From DATAQC01 sp051005135 (GTDB lineage Bacteria > Actinomycetota > Acidimicrobiia > Acidimicrobiales > AC-14), in assembly GCA_051005135.1 (NCBI GenBank), contig JBPCJQ010000031.1:10739-74738 (forward strand): a stretch of 64,000 nucleotides of DNA. Direction: 5' to 3'. The position numbers and the translations under genes were made by a program. The notes under the pieces are model-generated. The model had not been told where the DNA came from. It worked only from the letters and a program-made list of their open reading frames with translations, and did not search any database. Of the stretch, positions 32,796 to 41,907 are shown one piece after another. Positions within the stretch are counted from its first letter, which is position 1. Each line of letters begins with the position of its first letter.

Positions 32796-33836
32796 ATGAC
32801 CGACGTTCTCACCCCGGCTTCGGTGACGGCCGCCACGGAGCAACGGGTGCGCTCGCCCCGCCGACCCCGGCGCCGGGGCCGTTTGGTGGTCCCCTATCTC
32901 GTCACGGTCTGGTTCCTGGTCACTCTCAACTTCCTCATTCCCCGGGCGATGCCCGGCAACCCGATATCAGCCCTCGAGGACCCTTCCGCCCCCACCTACG
33001 TCCGCGACGACTCGGCCCGGGCCGCCCTCGCCCATCACTACGCCCTCGACCGCCCCCTGGCCAGCCAGTACCTCCACTATGTGGGCGGCCTCCTCCACGG
33101 TGACCTGGGGGAGTCGATCCGCTACAACGCGCCGGTCGCTGATTTGGTAGCCGAGCGCCTTCCGTGGACCTTGTTGCTGGTGGGCACCGCCATGGCTGTT
33201 GCTTCGGCGGCGGGCCTGTTCGCCGGCGTCCAATCGGCGTGGAGGAGGGGCACCTCCTCGGATCGCTGGCTCCTCGGACTGTTCTTGGGCATGCGCAACT
33301 TCCCGGTGTTCTTCCTGGGCTCGCTCGCCTTGTTCGTCTTCGCGGTGAAGCTGCGATGGCTGCCACTTGGCGGCGCTTCCACACCCTTCGTGTCCTTCGG
33401 GATCCTGGCCCGCCTGGCCGACGTCGGTCGCCACCTGGTGTTGCCGGCTGCGGTGCTGGCCGTGCAGTTCGCGGCCGGACACTTCCTGCTGATGCGCGCC
33501 TCCATGGTGAGCGAGCTGGGTGCCGACTATCTGCTGGCCGGACGGGTGAAGGGGTTGCGGGAGCGCCGGCTCAAGTACGGCTACGCGGCACGCAACGCTC
33601 TGCTGCCGGTGGTGACCCTCATGGCCCTGGAGGTGGGGTTCGCCATCACGGGCAGCATCTTCATCGAGACGGTCTTCGCCTATCCGGGCATGGGACGGCT
33701 GGTGTTCGATTCAGTCGCCTTCCGCGACTACCCGGTGCTGCAGGCGTGTTTTCTCGTCCTCACCCTGGTGGTGGTGACGTTGAACCTGGCGGTGGACCTG
33801 CTGTACGCCAGGCTCGACCCGAGGGTCGCGGCATGA
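32796..33836 (+). CDS. Dipeptide/nickel-type ABC transporter permease 1
   Basis: This 346-residue DppB/NikB-type permease has the N-terminal FLIPRAMPGNPI segment and a C-terminal EAA-loop region (VKGLRERRLKYGYAARNALLPVVT) plus FIETVFAYPGMGRL, typical of the family. It is the first gene of a four-gene transporter operon followed by an FmdE-type gene. The first 30 residues are Arg-rich, an unusual extension. The ATG overlaps nothing upstream, so this is probably the operon start. Confidence 0.9.
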   Translation: MTDVLTPASVTAATEQRVRSPRRPRRRGRLVVPYLVTVWFLVTLNFLIPRAMPGNPISALEDPSAPTYVRDDSARAALAHHYALDRPLASQYLHYVGGLLHGDLGESIRYNAPVADLVAERLPWTLLLVGTAMAVASAAGLFAGVQSAWRRGTSSDRWLLGLFLGMRNFPVFFLGSLALFVFAVKLRWLPLGGASTPFVSFGILARLADVGRHLVLPAAVLAVQFAAGHFLLMRASMVSELGADYLLAGRVKGLRERRLKYGYAARNALLPVVTLMALEVGFAITGSIFIETVFAYPGMGRLVFDSVAFRDYPVLQACFLVLTLVVVTLNLAVDLLYARLDPRVAA

Positions 33837-34663
33837 AGACGTTGCGTTCGCCGTTGGTGATCGTGGGCGGCGCCCTGGTGACCATGCTCGTCGTGGTGGC
33901 CGTTGCGGCCCCGCTGCTGGCGCCCTACGACCCTCGGGCGTTGTCGGGGGCCTCGCTGGTTCGCCCCTCGGCCCACCACCTGCTGGGCACCAACGACATC
34001 GGCCAGGACATCTTCTCGCAGGTGGTCTGGGGGGCGCGATCGTCTCTCACCGTCGCAGTCGGCTCTGCTCTGCTGGCGGTGGGATTGGGAGTGGCAGTGG
34101 GCATATTGGCGGGCTTGGCCGGAGGATGGGTCGATGCCATCGCCATGCGCATAGTCGATGTCGTGCTGGCCCTCCCGCTGCTGCCTCTTCTGGTGCTCAT
34201 CGCCGCCCTGGCCGGGGCACGTCGGTCCAACCTGGTCCTCATCATCGGCCTCACGGGTTGGCCGGCGACGGCCCGCATCATCCGGGCCCAGGCCCTCACA
34301 CTTCGCCAGCGAGGTTTCGTCGACGCCTCACGGGGCTTCGGAGCTGGCTTCGGCCATGTGGCGCGCCGTCACCTGCTGCCCGCCCTCGGCCCCCTGATCG
34401 TTACCGGCTTCGTGAGCGTGGCTGCTCACGCCGTGCTCGTCGAAGCGGGCCTCGCCTTCCTGGGCCTGGCCGATCCCACCGGTGTTAGCTGGGGGCTCAT
34501 CCTCAATCGTGCCCTGCTGCACCAAGGGCTGTACTTCACCGCCCTGTGGACCTGGTGGGTGCTGCCTGCGGGCTCGGCGGTGACCTTGGCGGTTCTCGGG
34601 TTCACCTTCGTGGGCGTGGGCTTGGAGCCTGCGTTCAACCCGCGATGGCGGGCGAACCGGTGA
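33833..34663 (+). CDS. Dipeptide/nickel-type ABC transporter permease 2
   Basis: The 276-residue DppC/NikC permease starts at the ATG at 33833, an ATGA overlap with permease 1. It has the family's HHLLGTNDIGQDIFSQVVWGARSSL near residue 48 and an EAA loop (QRGFVDASRGFGAG). The end AFNPRWRANR is as in the family. The frame is open far upstream, but that part lies inside permease 1. Confidence 0.9.
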   Translation: MKTLRSPLVIVGGALVTMLVVVAVAAPLLAPYDPRALSGASLVRPSAHHLLGTNDIGQDIFSQVVWGARSSLTVAVGSALLAVGLGVAVGILAGLAGGWVDAIAMRIVDVVLALPLLPLLVLIAALAGARRSNLVLIIGLTGWPATARIIRAQALTLRQRGFVDASRGFGAGFGHVARRHLLPALGPLIVTGFVSVAAHAVLVEAGLAFLGLADPTGVSWGLILNRALLHQGLYFTALWTWWVLPAGSAVTLAVLGFTFVGVGLEPAFNPRWRANR

Positions 34664-36405
34664 TCCCCCTTCTCGAGGTCACCGACCTGGCGGTCACCTA
34701 CGCCGGCGACGTCGAGGCGTTGCGGGGAGTCAGCTTCTCCGTCCAACCGGGGGAGTCATTGGCCGTGGTGGGCGAGAGCGGGTCAGGCAAGACCACGCTG
34801 GCCCATTGCCTGGCTGGCGTCGTGCAGCCACCCGAGGCCCGGGGCAGCGTACGGGTGCAGGGCGAGGAGCTGCTGGGTGCGACAGCCGAGACCCTGCGGT
34901 CGCTGCGGTGGTCCACAGTGGCCCTGGCCTTGCAGGGCGCGCCCTTCAACCCAGTCGCCACCGTGGGCAATCAGGTGGCCGAACCCCTGCGCGACCGCCT
35001 CGGTCTGTCGGCGGCGGCGGCCGCCGGGCGGGCAGAGGAGCTCGCAAGAGAGGTCTCTCTCGACCCGGCGCTGTTGGGGCGCTATCCCCACGAGCTGTCG
35101 GGGGGCGAACGGAGACGGGCGGCGGTGGCAATGACGCTCGGCCTCGATCCCGCGCTGGTGGTCCTCGACGAGCCGACTGCGGGCCTCGACCCTGTGACGC
35201 GGCGGAGTCTGGTGTGGCGCATCGCCGAGCTGGCACGCCAACACGGCTTCGCGTTGATCGTGATCTCTCATGACCTGCCCGATGCCACCCACATGGCCGA
35301 GCGTTGCCTGGTTCTCTATGCCGGTGAGGCCATGGAGGCCGGCCCCACGTCACAGGTCATGAAAGAACCCGCCCATCCCTATACCTGGGCCCTGATCAAC
35401 GCCTACCCGGTCATGTCTACGACCAAGGAGCTTCGGCCCATCAAGGGCCGCCCCCCCGACCCCCGGGCCGTGCTCAGTGGATGCCCGTTCCGCGCCAGGT
35501 GCACCCAGGCCGACGACGTCTGCGTCGAGCACCCTGCGTTGTCCCCCAGTCGCGGCCGCCTGGTGGCGTGCCACTTCGGCGGCCTCAAGACCCTTCTCGC
35601 GGCTACCGGTGTGAGCAAGACCTACCGCCGGGGGAACGCAGTGGTGACCGCTCTCGACGGCGTGGACCTGGCCGTTGCCGAGGGTGAGTCGGTCGGCATC
35701 GTGGGACCTTCAGGGAGCGGGAAGTCCACCCTGGCCAGGATCCTGTGCGGCCATATGGGCGCGGACGCCGGCGAGGTCGTCCTCGAGAGCCGCCCGCTGC
35801 CCCGCTCGTGGCGGCGATCCGACCGGCAGATGCGCCGACGAATCCAGCTGGTCATGCAGGACCCCTGGGAGGCCCTCTCGCCCCGGTTCACCGTCGGCCA
35901 GCTCGTCCGGGAGCCTCTCGACGTCGCCGGCGACGGCTCCTCAGCGGACCATGACCGTGCGGTGGGCGAGATGCTCGACGCCGTCGGCCTTCCCTCTTCA
36001 GGTCCGTTTCTCGGCACCCGCTCCCACGAGCTCTCCGGGGGGCAGCTACAGCGGGTTGCGCTGGCCAGGGCTCTGGTGGGGCAGCCCAAGCTCGTGGTGG
36101 CCGACGAGCCCACTTCGATGCTCGATGCCTCGGAGCAGGCGCGGCTGCTCGTCACGCTACGCGAGCGCCAGATCGAGATGGGGCTGGGGCTCGTCTTCGT
36201 CTCGCACGACATGGCGGTGGTTCGCAAGGTGACCGACCGAATCGTCGTCCTGGACGCCGGCCGGGTCGTGGAGGAGGGGCCGTCCCACGACGTGTCCTCC
36301 GACCCCACCAGCGCGGCGGCGCGAGAGTTGTTCGATGCCGCCCCCACGTTCGCCCCAGACCGATCGCCAAGCGATTTTGACCGTGTACCAGAGAGGAGAC
36401 CTTGA
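34660..36405 (+). CDS. Fused DppD-DppF-type ABC ATPase
   Basis: The 581-residue protein holds two complete ABC domains. Domain 1 has GESGSGKTT, LSGGERRRAA and VVLDEPTAG, then the Cys-rich oligopeptide-ATPase tail (SGCPFRARCTQADDVC). Domain 2 has GPSGSGKST, LSGGQLQR and VVADEPTS. In most bacteria these are separate genes; fusion ensures equal amounts. The GTG at 34660 overlaps the permease stop (GTGA). Domain 1's Cys-rich tail can hold an iron-sulphur cluster. Confidence 0.9.
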   Translation: MIPLLEVTDLAVTYAGDVEALRGVSFSVQPGESLAVVGESGSGKTTLAHCLAGVVQPPEARGSVRVQGEELLGATAETLRSLRWSTVALALQGAPFNPVATVGNQVAEPLRDRLGLSAAAAAGRAEELAREVSLDPALLGRYPHELSGGERRRAAVAMTLGLDPALVVLDEPTAGLDPVTRRSLVWRIAELARQHGFALIVISHDLPDATHMAERCLVLYAGEAMEAGPTSQVMKEPAHPYTWALINAYPVMSTTKELRPIKGRPPDPRAVLSGCPFRARCTQADDVCVEHPALSPSRGRLVACHFGGLKTLLAATGVSKTYRRGNAVVTALDGVDLAVAEGESVGIVGPSGSGKSTLARILCGHMGADAGEVVLESRPLPRSWRRSDRQMRRRIQLVMQDPWEALSPRFTVGQLVREPLDVAGDGSSADHDRAVGEMLDAVGLPSSGPFLGTRSHELSGGQLQRVALARALVGQPKLVVADEPTSMLDASEQARLLVTLRERQIEMGLGLVFVSHDMAVVRKVTDRIVVLDAGRVVEEGPSHDVSSDPTSAAARELFDAAPTFAPDRSPSDFDRVPERRP

Positions 36406-38078
36406 TGGAGCCCATGGACCGCAGGACGTTCCTTCGTAGCAGTGTGCTCGCCGCTGGTGCCGTGGCAGTGGCCTCGTGCACGTCATCGTCCAAGACGACA
36501 TCGTCGGGCAGCGCCGGGGGGCCGGTTCCCAGGCCGACCCTTCGCCTGCCCGGCGGCGACTTCGGGTTTCCCTCGCCGTTCGCCTACGTGCGAGGCCCGG
36601 GCTACTGGCGTATGACCTACATCTACGACTCCCTGCTCTGGAAGGACTCCACCGGCCAGCTCATGCCCTGGCTGGCCAGCCGCTACGAGCGCTCGGCCGA
36701 CGGGCTCACCTATATGTTCGAGCTGCGCGACAACGTGGCCTGGAACGACGGCCAGCCCCTTACCCCCGACGACGTGGTGTTCACGTTCCAGTACTTCGGG
36801 GCCCAGAAGCTGTCGCCCCAGATCTTCGTTCGTCCCCAAGACGTCGCCGGGGCCACGGCCACGGGGCCACGCACCGTCGAGATCCGCCTGACCCGGCCGG
36901 TGGCGACCTTCGCCAACTCGGTCGCCGGCGCCCTGCCCATCGTGCCCCGCCACGTGTGGTCCTCGGTCGACGATGCGTCCAAGGCCCAGGACCCCAAGCT
37001 GCTGGTGGGCACCGGCCCCTACCGCCTGGAGTCCTATTCCCGGGGCGAGGGCTCCTACCTGTACACGGCCAACGATGCCTACTTCCTCGGCGCCCCGTTC
37101 GTGAGGCGCATAGAGATGCGCCCCGTTCAGCAAGGCGACGAGCTAACGCCCTTACGGGCCGGTGAGACCGACGCGGGTGGCCCTAGCCCCACGGGGGCGA
37201 GCCGGGACGCCCTGGCCCCCTTCCGGGCTGACCGCAGCTTCGGCATCCTCGAAGGCCCGGGAGACTTCACCATCGGCTTGTACTGGAACCTGGCCAAGGG
37301 CGGCGCCCTCGCCGATGTCCGCTTCCGCCAGGCCTGCGTGCGAGCCATCAACCGCCCCGACATGGTCGACCGCCTGGTCGGGGGCAACGGCAAGCCCGGC
37401 AACCCCGGGTTCCTGCCGCCCACCAACCCCGCCTACGCCCCCGTGGAGCAGTATCCCTTCGACGTGGCCGGTGCCAACCGCCAGCTCGACCAGGCCGGCT
37501 ACAGCCGCAGTGGCGGCGGCACGCGCCAGGGCCCCGACGGCCAGCCCTTGCGGTTTGGCCTGGTCGTTGGCAACAGCCCGGTACCTCCCGCCACTGACAT
37601 TGTGGTCAATGCCCTCAAGGCGATCGGCGTGGAGCTGACCCCCCAGCCCCTCGACCAGCCCACCCGTGACGCTCGCACCGCCAAGGGCGACTACGAGATG
37701 GCCATGACCGAGTTCGGGGGGCTGGGTGGCGACGCCGACTACCTGCGCCAGGTGTACTCGTCGAAGGTGCCCAAGCGGTTCCAGAGCGTCTCAGGTTTCG
37801 CCAACCCCGAGGTGGACGACCTGGCCGACCGCCAGCTGGTTACCCTCGACGACGGCGAGCGCAAGAAGCTGCTGGCCCGCATCCAACAGATCGTGGCCGA
37901 CCAGGTGCCCCTGCTGCCGCTCTACTACCCGACCGCCTTCCACGTTTACCGTAAGGCAGTGTTCGACCAGTGGTACTACACGCCCGGCGGTTTTGGCGGC
38001 GGCGTGCCCACCGTTTACAACAAGCAGGCGTTCGTCACCGGACAGAAGACCGGCATCAAGATCCGACCCACCAAATGA
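36405..38078 (+). CDS. Dipeptide/nickel-type solute-binding lipoprotein, Tat-exported
   Basis: The 557-residue SBP_bac_5 protein has an N-terminal MDRRTFLRSS twin-arginine motif, a hydrophobic stretch and a lipobox AVASC, so it is folded, exported by Tat and anchored. It has the family's SLLWKDSTGQLMPWLASRYE, WNDGQPLTPDDVVFTF and GTGPYRLE motifs. A GAGGAG site is six bases before the ATG at 36405. Tat export suggests a cofactor or folded metal ligand. The substrate is unknown. Confidence 0.9.
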   Translation: MEPMDRRTFLRSSVLAAGAVAVASCTSSSKTTSSGSAGGPVPRPTLRLPGGDFGFPSPFAYVRGPGYWRMTYIYDSLLWKDSTGQLMPWLASRYERSADGLTYMFELRDNVAWNDGQPLTPDDVVFTFQYFGAQKLSPQIFVRPQDVAGATATGPRTVEIRLTRPVATFANSVAGALPIVPRHVWSSVDDASKAQDPKLLVGTGPYRLESYSRGEGSYLYTANDAYFLGAPFVRRIEMRPVQQGDELTPLRAGETDAGGPSPTGASRDALAPFRADRSFGILEGPGDFTIGLYWNLAKGGALADVRFRQACVRAINRPDMVDRLVGGNGKPGNPGFLPPTNPAYAPVEQYPFDVAGANRQLDQAGYSRSGGGTRQGPDGQPLRFGLVVGNSPVPPATDIVVNALKAIGVELTPQPLDQPTRDARTAKGDYEMAMTEFGGLGGDADYLRQVYSSKVPKRFQSVSGFANPEVDDLADRQLVTLDDGERKKLLARIQQIVADQVPLLPLYYPTAFHVYRKAVFDQWYYTPGGFGGGVPTVYNKQAFVTGQKTGIKIRPTK

Positions 38079-38100
38079 CCGACCAGATGAGGAGGAAGCG

Positions 38101-38739
38101 ATGATCGACCAGGACACGCTCGAGCGGGTGGTGGCCTTCCACGGCCACATGTGCCCAGGATTGGCGATGGGGGTGCGGGCCGCGGAGGTGGCTCTGGAGC
38201 AGATCGGGCCTCACTCCGCTGACGAGGAGGTGGTGGCCGTGGTGGAGACCGACATGTGCGGCGTCGACGCCGTGCAGTTCCTCACTGGATGCACCTTCGG
38301 CAAGGGCAACCTGGTGCACCGCGACTTCGGCAAGAACGCCTATACCTTCATCCGCCGTTCCGACGGCAAGGCGGTGAGGGTCAGCACCCGTCCCGGCGGC
38401 TGGGGGCCGCCGGACCCCGAATGGGAGGCCCTGTTCGCCAAGGTGCGGTCGAAGACGGCGTCGGTCGACGAGCGCCAGCGCTTCGGGGCCCTGCACGAGC
38501 AGCGCTCCGAGAAGGTGCTGGGTGCTCCCATCGATGAGCTCTACGAGGTGCGCGAGATCGAGACCGAGGCACCCAGGCCCGCCCGCATCATGGCGTCGGT
38601 CGAGTGCGAGTCGTGCGGCGAGCCCACCATGGAGACGCGCGTCCGGCGCTTAGACGGGCGGGAGCTGTGCCTGCCCTGCTTCGAAGCGGGGCTGGTCGGC
38701 ACTGTTCGGGTGGCCCCGCCAATGGCAACCGGCGGCTAG
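38101..38739 (+). CDS. FmdE-family protein with C-terminal zinc ribbon
   Basis: The 212-residue protein has VVAFHGHMCPGLAMGVRA near residue 10 and TDMCGVDAVQFLTGCTFGKGNL near residue 50, the signature of the FmdE (formylmethanofuran dehydrogenase subunit E) fold. A TraR-like ribbon, CESCG near residue 168 and CLPCF near residue 190, follows. FmdE-like proteins occur without methanogenesis, often beside molybdenum or metal transport genes. It follows the transporter after 22 bp with a GAGGAGGAAGCG site, so it is co-transcribed and may handle the imported ligand. Confidence 0.85.
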   Translation: MIDQDTLERVVAFHGHMCPGLAMGVRAAEVALEQIGPHSADEEVVAVVETDMCGVDAVQFLTGCTFGKGNLVHRDFGKNAYTFIRRSDGKAVRVSTRPGGWGPPDPEWEALFAKVRSKTASVDERQRFGALHEQRSEKVLGAPIDELYEVREIETEAPRPARIMASVECESCGEPTMETRVRRLDGRELCLPCFEAGLVGTVRVAPPMATGG

Positions 38740-38896
38740 TAGCGGCGCCGGCGGGTGCCGATGCGCCAACCCGCTTCAGCTACGAGGGCGATCAGGAAGA
38801 CGACCAGCAAGAAGATCAACGGTTCACGAACGGTCCTTTGGTTGGCCCACAGGCCCTGGTTGCACTGCGACCGTACCCGGACGGCCGCCCTGGCAC

Positions 38897-39175
38897 TCAG
38901 GCGCTCAGTACCCTCAGCCCGAGCACCAGCACAACGGCCCACAGCGCCACCCATACGCCCACGACAATCAGCACCGCTATCAGGCATCCCGACGGCGCGT
39001 CGGCGATGCGCTCGGCCAGGGCGCCGCCTCGCCGGTCGGTCCATCCTCCGCTGGTGAACTGGGTTCCGCCACCGCTCGACGGCGATCCCAATGACGTCCC
39101 CGACACCTGCATGACGACGTAGGCGGCGATCCCGCCGATGGCAGCGACCACGAGGATTACCAGGAGCACGATCAT
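38897..39175 (-). CDS. Small membrane protein coupled to a PBP gene
   Basis: The 92-residue protein has membrane helices at about residues 2-22 and 63-90, joined by a Gly/Ser/Thr-rich loop. Its ATG overlaps the PBP stop as ATGA, so the two are co-translated and may work together in peptidoglycan synthesis. I do not recognise the family. Confidence 0.6.
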   Translation of the reverse strand: MIVLLVILVVAAIGGIAAYVVMQVSGTSLGSPSSGGGTQFTSGGWTDRRGGALAERIADAPSGCLIAVLIVVGVWVALWAVVLVLGLRVLSA

Positions 39176-41466
39176 GGCGTCGGGATCCTGAGAGTCGTCG
39201 TGGACGTAGCCGTGGTTGTGGGTGTGGTGGACGGCTCGCTGTAGGGCGGGACACTCAGGGGCGGGACCAGAGACGGGGCGCTGTCGGGTGGCACGGTGCC
39301 CTGCGGGGCCGTGTACAACGGCCCTGGTCCCGAGCCGCCGGATCCGCCGGATCCGCCGGATCCGATGGTGGTCGACGGTTGTTGGCCGGGGGCGAGCGGC
39401 AGGACGCCGGGAGCGGGGAAGGGGATATCGGGGCTATTGCCCAGCGCCTGGCTCATGTACGCCTTCCAGGTCAGTGCGGGCAGCGTCCCCCCGAACACCT
39501 TGGCAACCCCCTTGATGTTGACGAGTGCCTGCTGACCGGTGGTGTAGCCCATCCAGACCGAAGTAGCCAGCGTCTGGGTGTAGCCCACGAACCAGGCGTC
39601 GTGGTAGTTCTCGGCCGTGCCCGTCTTACCGGCGCTGCCCTGCGGGCGCCCGATGTCGGCCTGGGTGCCGGTGCCCCCGGTGATGACGCCCTTGAGCAGG
39701 TCGTTGACCGTGTCGGCGATGACCTCGCTGATCACCCGACGGGGTCGTCGACTGGTGTTGTCCTCCAGGACCTTGCCGCTGGCGTCGGTGACCTTGGTGA
39801 CCGGCGTCGGCGGCATCTGCTGGCCTCGGTTGGCGAACACGCTGTAGGCGCCAGCCATGTCGAGGGGGGAGACCTCGGCCGCCCCCAGGGTGAGGCTGGG
39901 CCCGTAGGGCTGGCCGTCGGGGCCCTTGCCATCGGGGCTGACCATGGTGATGCCCAGGCGGTGGGCCATCTCGGCGGTCTCCTTGACTCCGACGTCGAGG
40001 ATGAGCTGGGCGAAAACGGTGTTTACCGACTCGGCGGTGGCGGCGCGCAGCGGCAGTGCACCGAACCCCGCGGGCTCGGCGTTGCCGATGGTGCACCCAC
40101 TGGTGGCGCTGTAGCTCACGCAGTGGGGGATGGTGTAGGACGCCGGGGCGTTGTACACTCGGTCCGGGCTGATGCCCTCCTCGAACGCCTTGGCCAGGGT
40201 GTAGGGCTTGAACGACGAGCCGGGCTGGCGGCCGGTGCCGCCGCCGTCGACGCAGATGGGCCCGCCCGGGTCGGGCTTGGGGGCCTTGGCGCAGTTGCCC
40301 AGGGCCAGGTTGACCTGCGACTTGGTGAAGTCGCGCCCGCCCACCAGGGCCTTGACGAAGCCCGTGCGGGGGTCGAGGGAAACCATCGCCATCTCCAGCG
40401 GCGGGTTGGTGCCCGACAGCGTGGAGCCCACTGACGCCTCGGCCAGGCCCTGCAACCGGGGGTCGATGGTGGTCTCCACCTTGAGGCCGCCCCGGTACAC
40501 CATGTCCTCGCCGTACTTGGCGATGAGATAGCGGCGGACGTAGTCGACGAAGTACGGGAACTGCGACTGGACGTCGGAGGGCGGGTAGACGAGGGTAGCC
40601 GAAGTGGTGGGCTTGGGGTCTTCGGTGGCCAGCACCAACCGCTGGCTCAGAGCGCTCTCGTAGTCGCCAGAGGTGATCCGCTTCTGGTCGAGCATGGCCT
40701 TGAGCACCGTCTCGCGCCGGGTCTCGGCCCCCGAGGTGTTGCCTCGGGGCTCGTCGCCGGACGGCGACTGGATGAGGCCGGCGAGGGTTGCCGCCTCTGA
40801 CAGGGTGAGCTGGCTCACCGGCTTGCGGAAGTAGGTCTCCGCCGCCGCCCCCACGCCATAGGCACCGCTCCCGAGATAGATGTCGGACAGATAGCGGTAG
40901 AGGATCTCGTCCTTGGAGACCTGGTGGTCGACCCGGCCCGCCAGCACAGCCTCCCGGATCTTGCGGGAGAGGGTGCGCTTCGACCCCGTATAGATGCGCT
41001 TGACGTACTGCTGGGTGATGGTGGACCCACCCTGTTGGTACCCGCCGCCCTGCAGGTCGGCCCACATGGCCCGGATGACGGCCTGCAGGTCAATGCCCTT
41101 GTGGGAGTAGAAGCGCTTGTCCTCGACCGACACGACGGCGTCCTTGAGCACCTGGGGAAGGTCGGCGCGGGTGACCGGGATACGGGTCTCGAAGCGATGC
41201 AGGGCGGCGAGCTGTCTGCCGGAGCTGTCGTAGATGCGGGTGATCTGGGAGTCGATGCCCGGCTCGGGCTTGGGGAGGTCGCCTCCGGGCGGATTGTACA
41301 GCGTCTCCAGCAGGACGCCCGTGGTGAGCAGAGGCATGATCAGGGCGATCACCAGCGCACCGATGGTTGCCCACCACAATGGGCCCGGGGCGCCGCGTTC
41401 GGTGACGCCCCACCCGCCGGGGGGGCGGGCAGGCGGGTACGGCGCCTGGCGGGCGGTTACTGCCAT
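39172..41466 (-). CDS. Class A penicillin-binding protein, second copy
   Basis: The 764-residue protein has a membrane helix at about residues 30-52, a GT51 domain (EDKRFYSHKGID near 115, GGSTITQQYVK near 145) and a transpeptidase domain with SSFKP near 420, SVN near 488 and KTGT near 608. It ends in a low-complexity tail of Gly/Ser repeats and Pro/Thr-rich sequence (residues 695-764), likely spanning the cell wall. The paralogue at 13250 has the same plan but a different tail. Confidence 0.93.
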   Translation of the reverse strand: MAVTARQAPYPPARPPGGWGVTERGAPGPLWWATIGALVIALIMPLLTTGVLLETLYNPPGGDLPKPEPGIDSQITRIYDSSGRQLAALHRFETRIPVTRADLPQVLKDAVVSVEDKRFYSHKGIDLQAVIRAMWADLQGGGYQQGGSTITQQYVKRIYTGSKRTLSRKIREAVLAGRVDHQVSKDEILYRYLSDIYLGSGAYGVGAAAETYFRKPVSQLTLSEAATLAGLIQSPSGDEPRGNTSGAETRRETVLKAMLDQKRITSGDYESALSQRLVLATEDPKPTTSATLVYPPSDVQSQFPYFVDYVRRYLIAKYGEDMVYRGGLKVETTIDPRLQGLAEASVGSTLSGTNPPLEMAMVSLDPRTGFVKALVGGRDFTKSQVNLALGNCAKAPKPDPGGPICVDGGGTGRQPGSSFKPYTLAKAFEEGISPDRVYNAPASYTIPHCVSYSATSGCTIGNAEPAGFGALPLRAATAESVNTVFAQLILDVGVKETAEMAHRLGITMVSPDGKGPDGQPYGPSLTLGAAEVSPLDMAGAYSVFANRGQQMPPTPVTKVTDASGKVLEDNTSRRPRRVISEVIADTVNDLLKGVITGGTGTQADIGRPQGSAGKTGTAENYHDAWFVGYTQTLATSVWMGYTTGQQALVNIKGVAKVFGGTLPALTWKAYMSQALGNSPDIPFPAPGVLPLAPGQQPSTTIGSGGSGGSGGSGPGPLYTAPQGTVPPDSAPSLVPPLSVPPYSEPSTTPTTTATSTTTLRIPTP
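39335..39361. repeat. Three 9-bp repeats in the PBP gene
   Basis: CCGCCGGAT is repeated three times without change and codes GGS repeats in the Gly/Ser linker of the minus-strand PBP. Slippage would change linker length in steps of three residues. Confidence 0.9.
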
Positions 41467-41586
41467 GGCGTCAGCGTTCCCTCTCCGACCTCACCTCGCA
41501 CCAACCATAGCTTTGCCGTGCCGGCACAAGATTGGCAGCGGCCACCGGCGGGTAGGAAACCGGCTGACTGACGGAAGGAGACTCTC

Positions 41587-41907
41587 ATGAGCGACAGCCA
41601 TCCCAACGCCGAGACCCCGGACAGGTTCAGCGACCCGAACAAGGTCGTAGGCGTGAGCGACAAGGACACCCACCGGGCCGGGCCGGATGAGGGCGTGCGG
41701 GCTCCCTTGGCCAAAGAGGGCGCCGACCATCCGGAGTTCTCCGTGTTCGACGGCGCGGGCAACGAGACGGTGGTGGCGGTCACCGCCAACGACGAGGGCA
41801 AGATCGTCCAGTCCACCGGTGCCACCTCCGAGGAGGCCCTGAAGGCTGCCGGCAACCAGGACGAGCGCCTGGGCAAGGGCTTCGGCCCCGTCGACGACCA
41901 CCGCTAG
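41587..41907 (+). CDS. Small acidic protein with FDG...GKIV motif
   Basis: The 106-residue protein is mostly disordered-looking and acidic, with an internal FDGAGNETVVAVTANDEGKIV segment near residue 55 that matches the mini-domain of the protein at 24643. A GGAAGGAG site precedes the ATG. It lies between the divergent PBP gene and the convergent aconitase gene and ends right at the aconitase stop. Function is unknown. Confidence 0.72.
   Translation: MSDSHPNAETPDRFSDPNKVVGVSDKDTHRAGPDEGVRAPLAKEGADHPEFSVFDGAGNETVVAVTANDEGKIVQSTGATSEEALKAAGNQDERLGKGFGPVDDHR

Noticed and set aside
38736..38819. Possible 27-residue membrane mini-protein (minus strand)
   Set aside because: Hydrophobic with a basic tail, but the only start is a TTG with no ribosome site; not supported enough to list.
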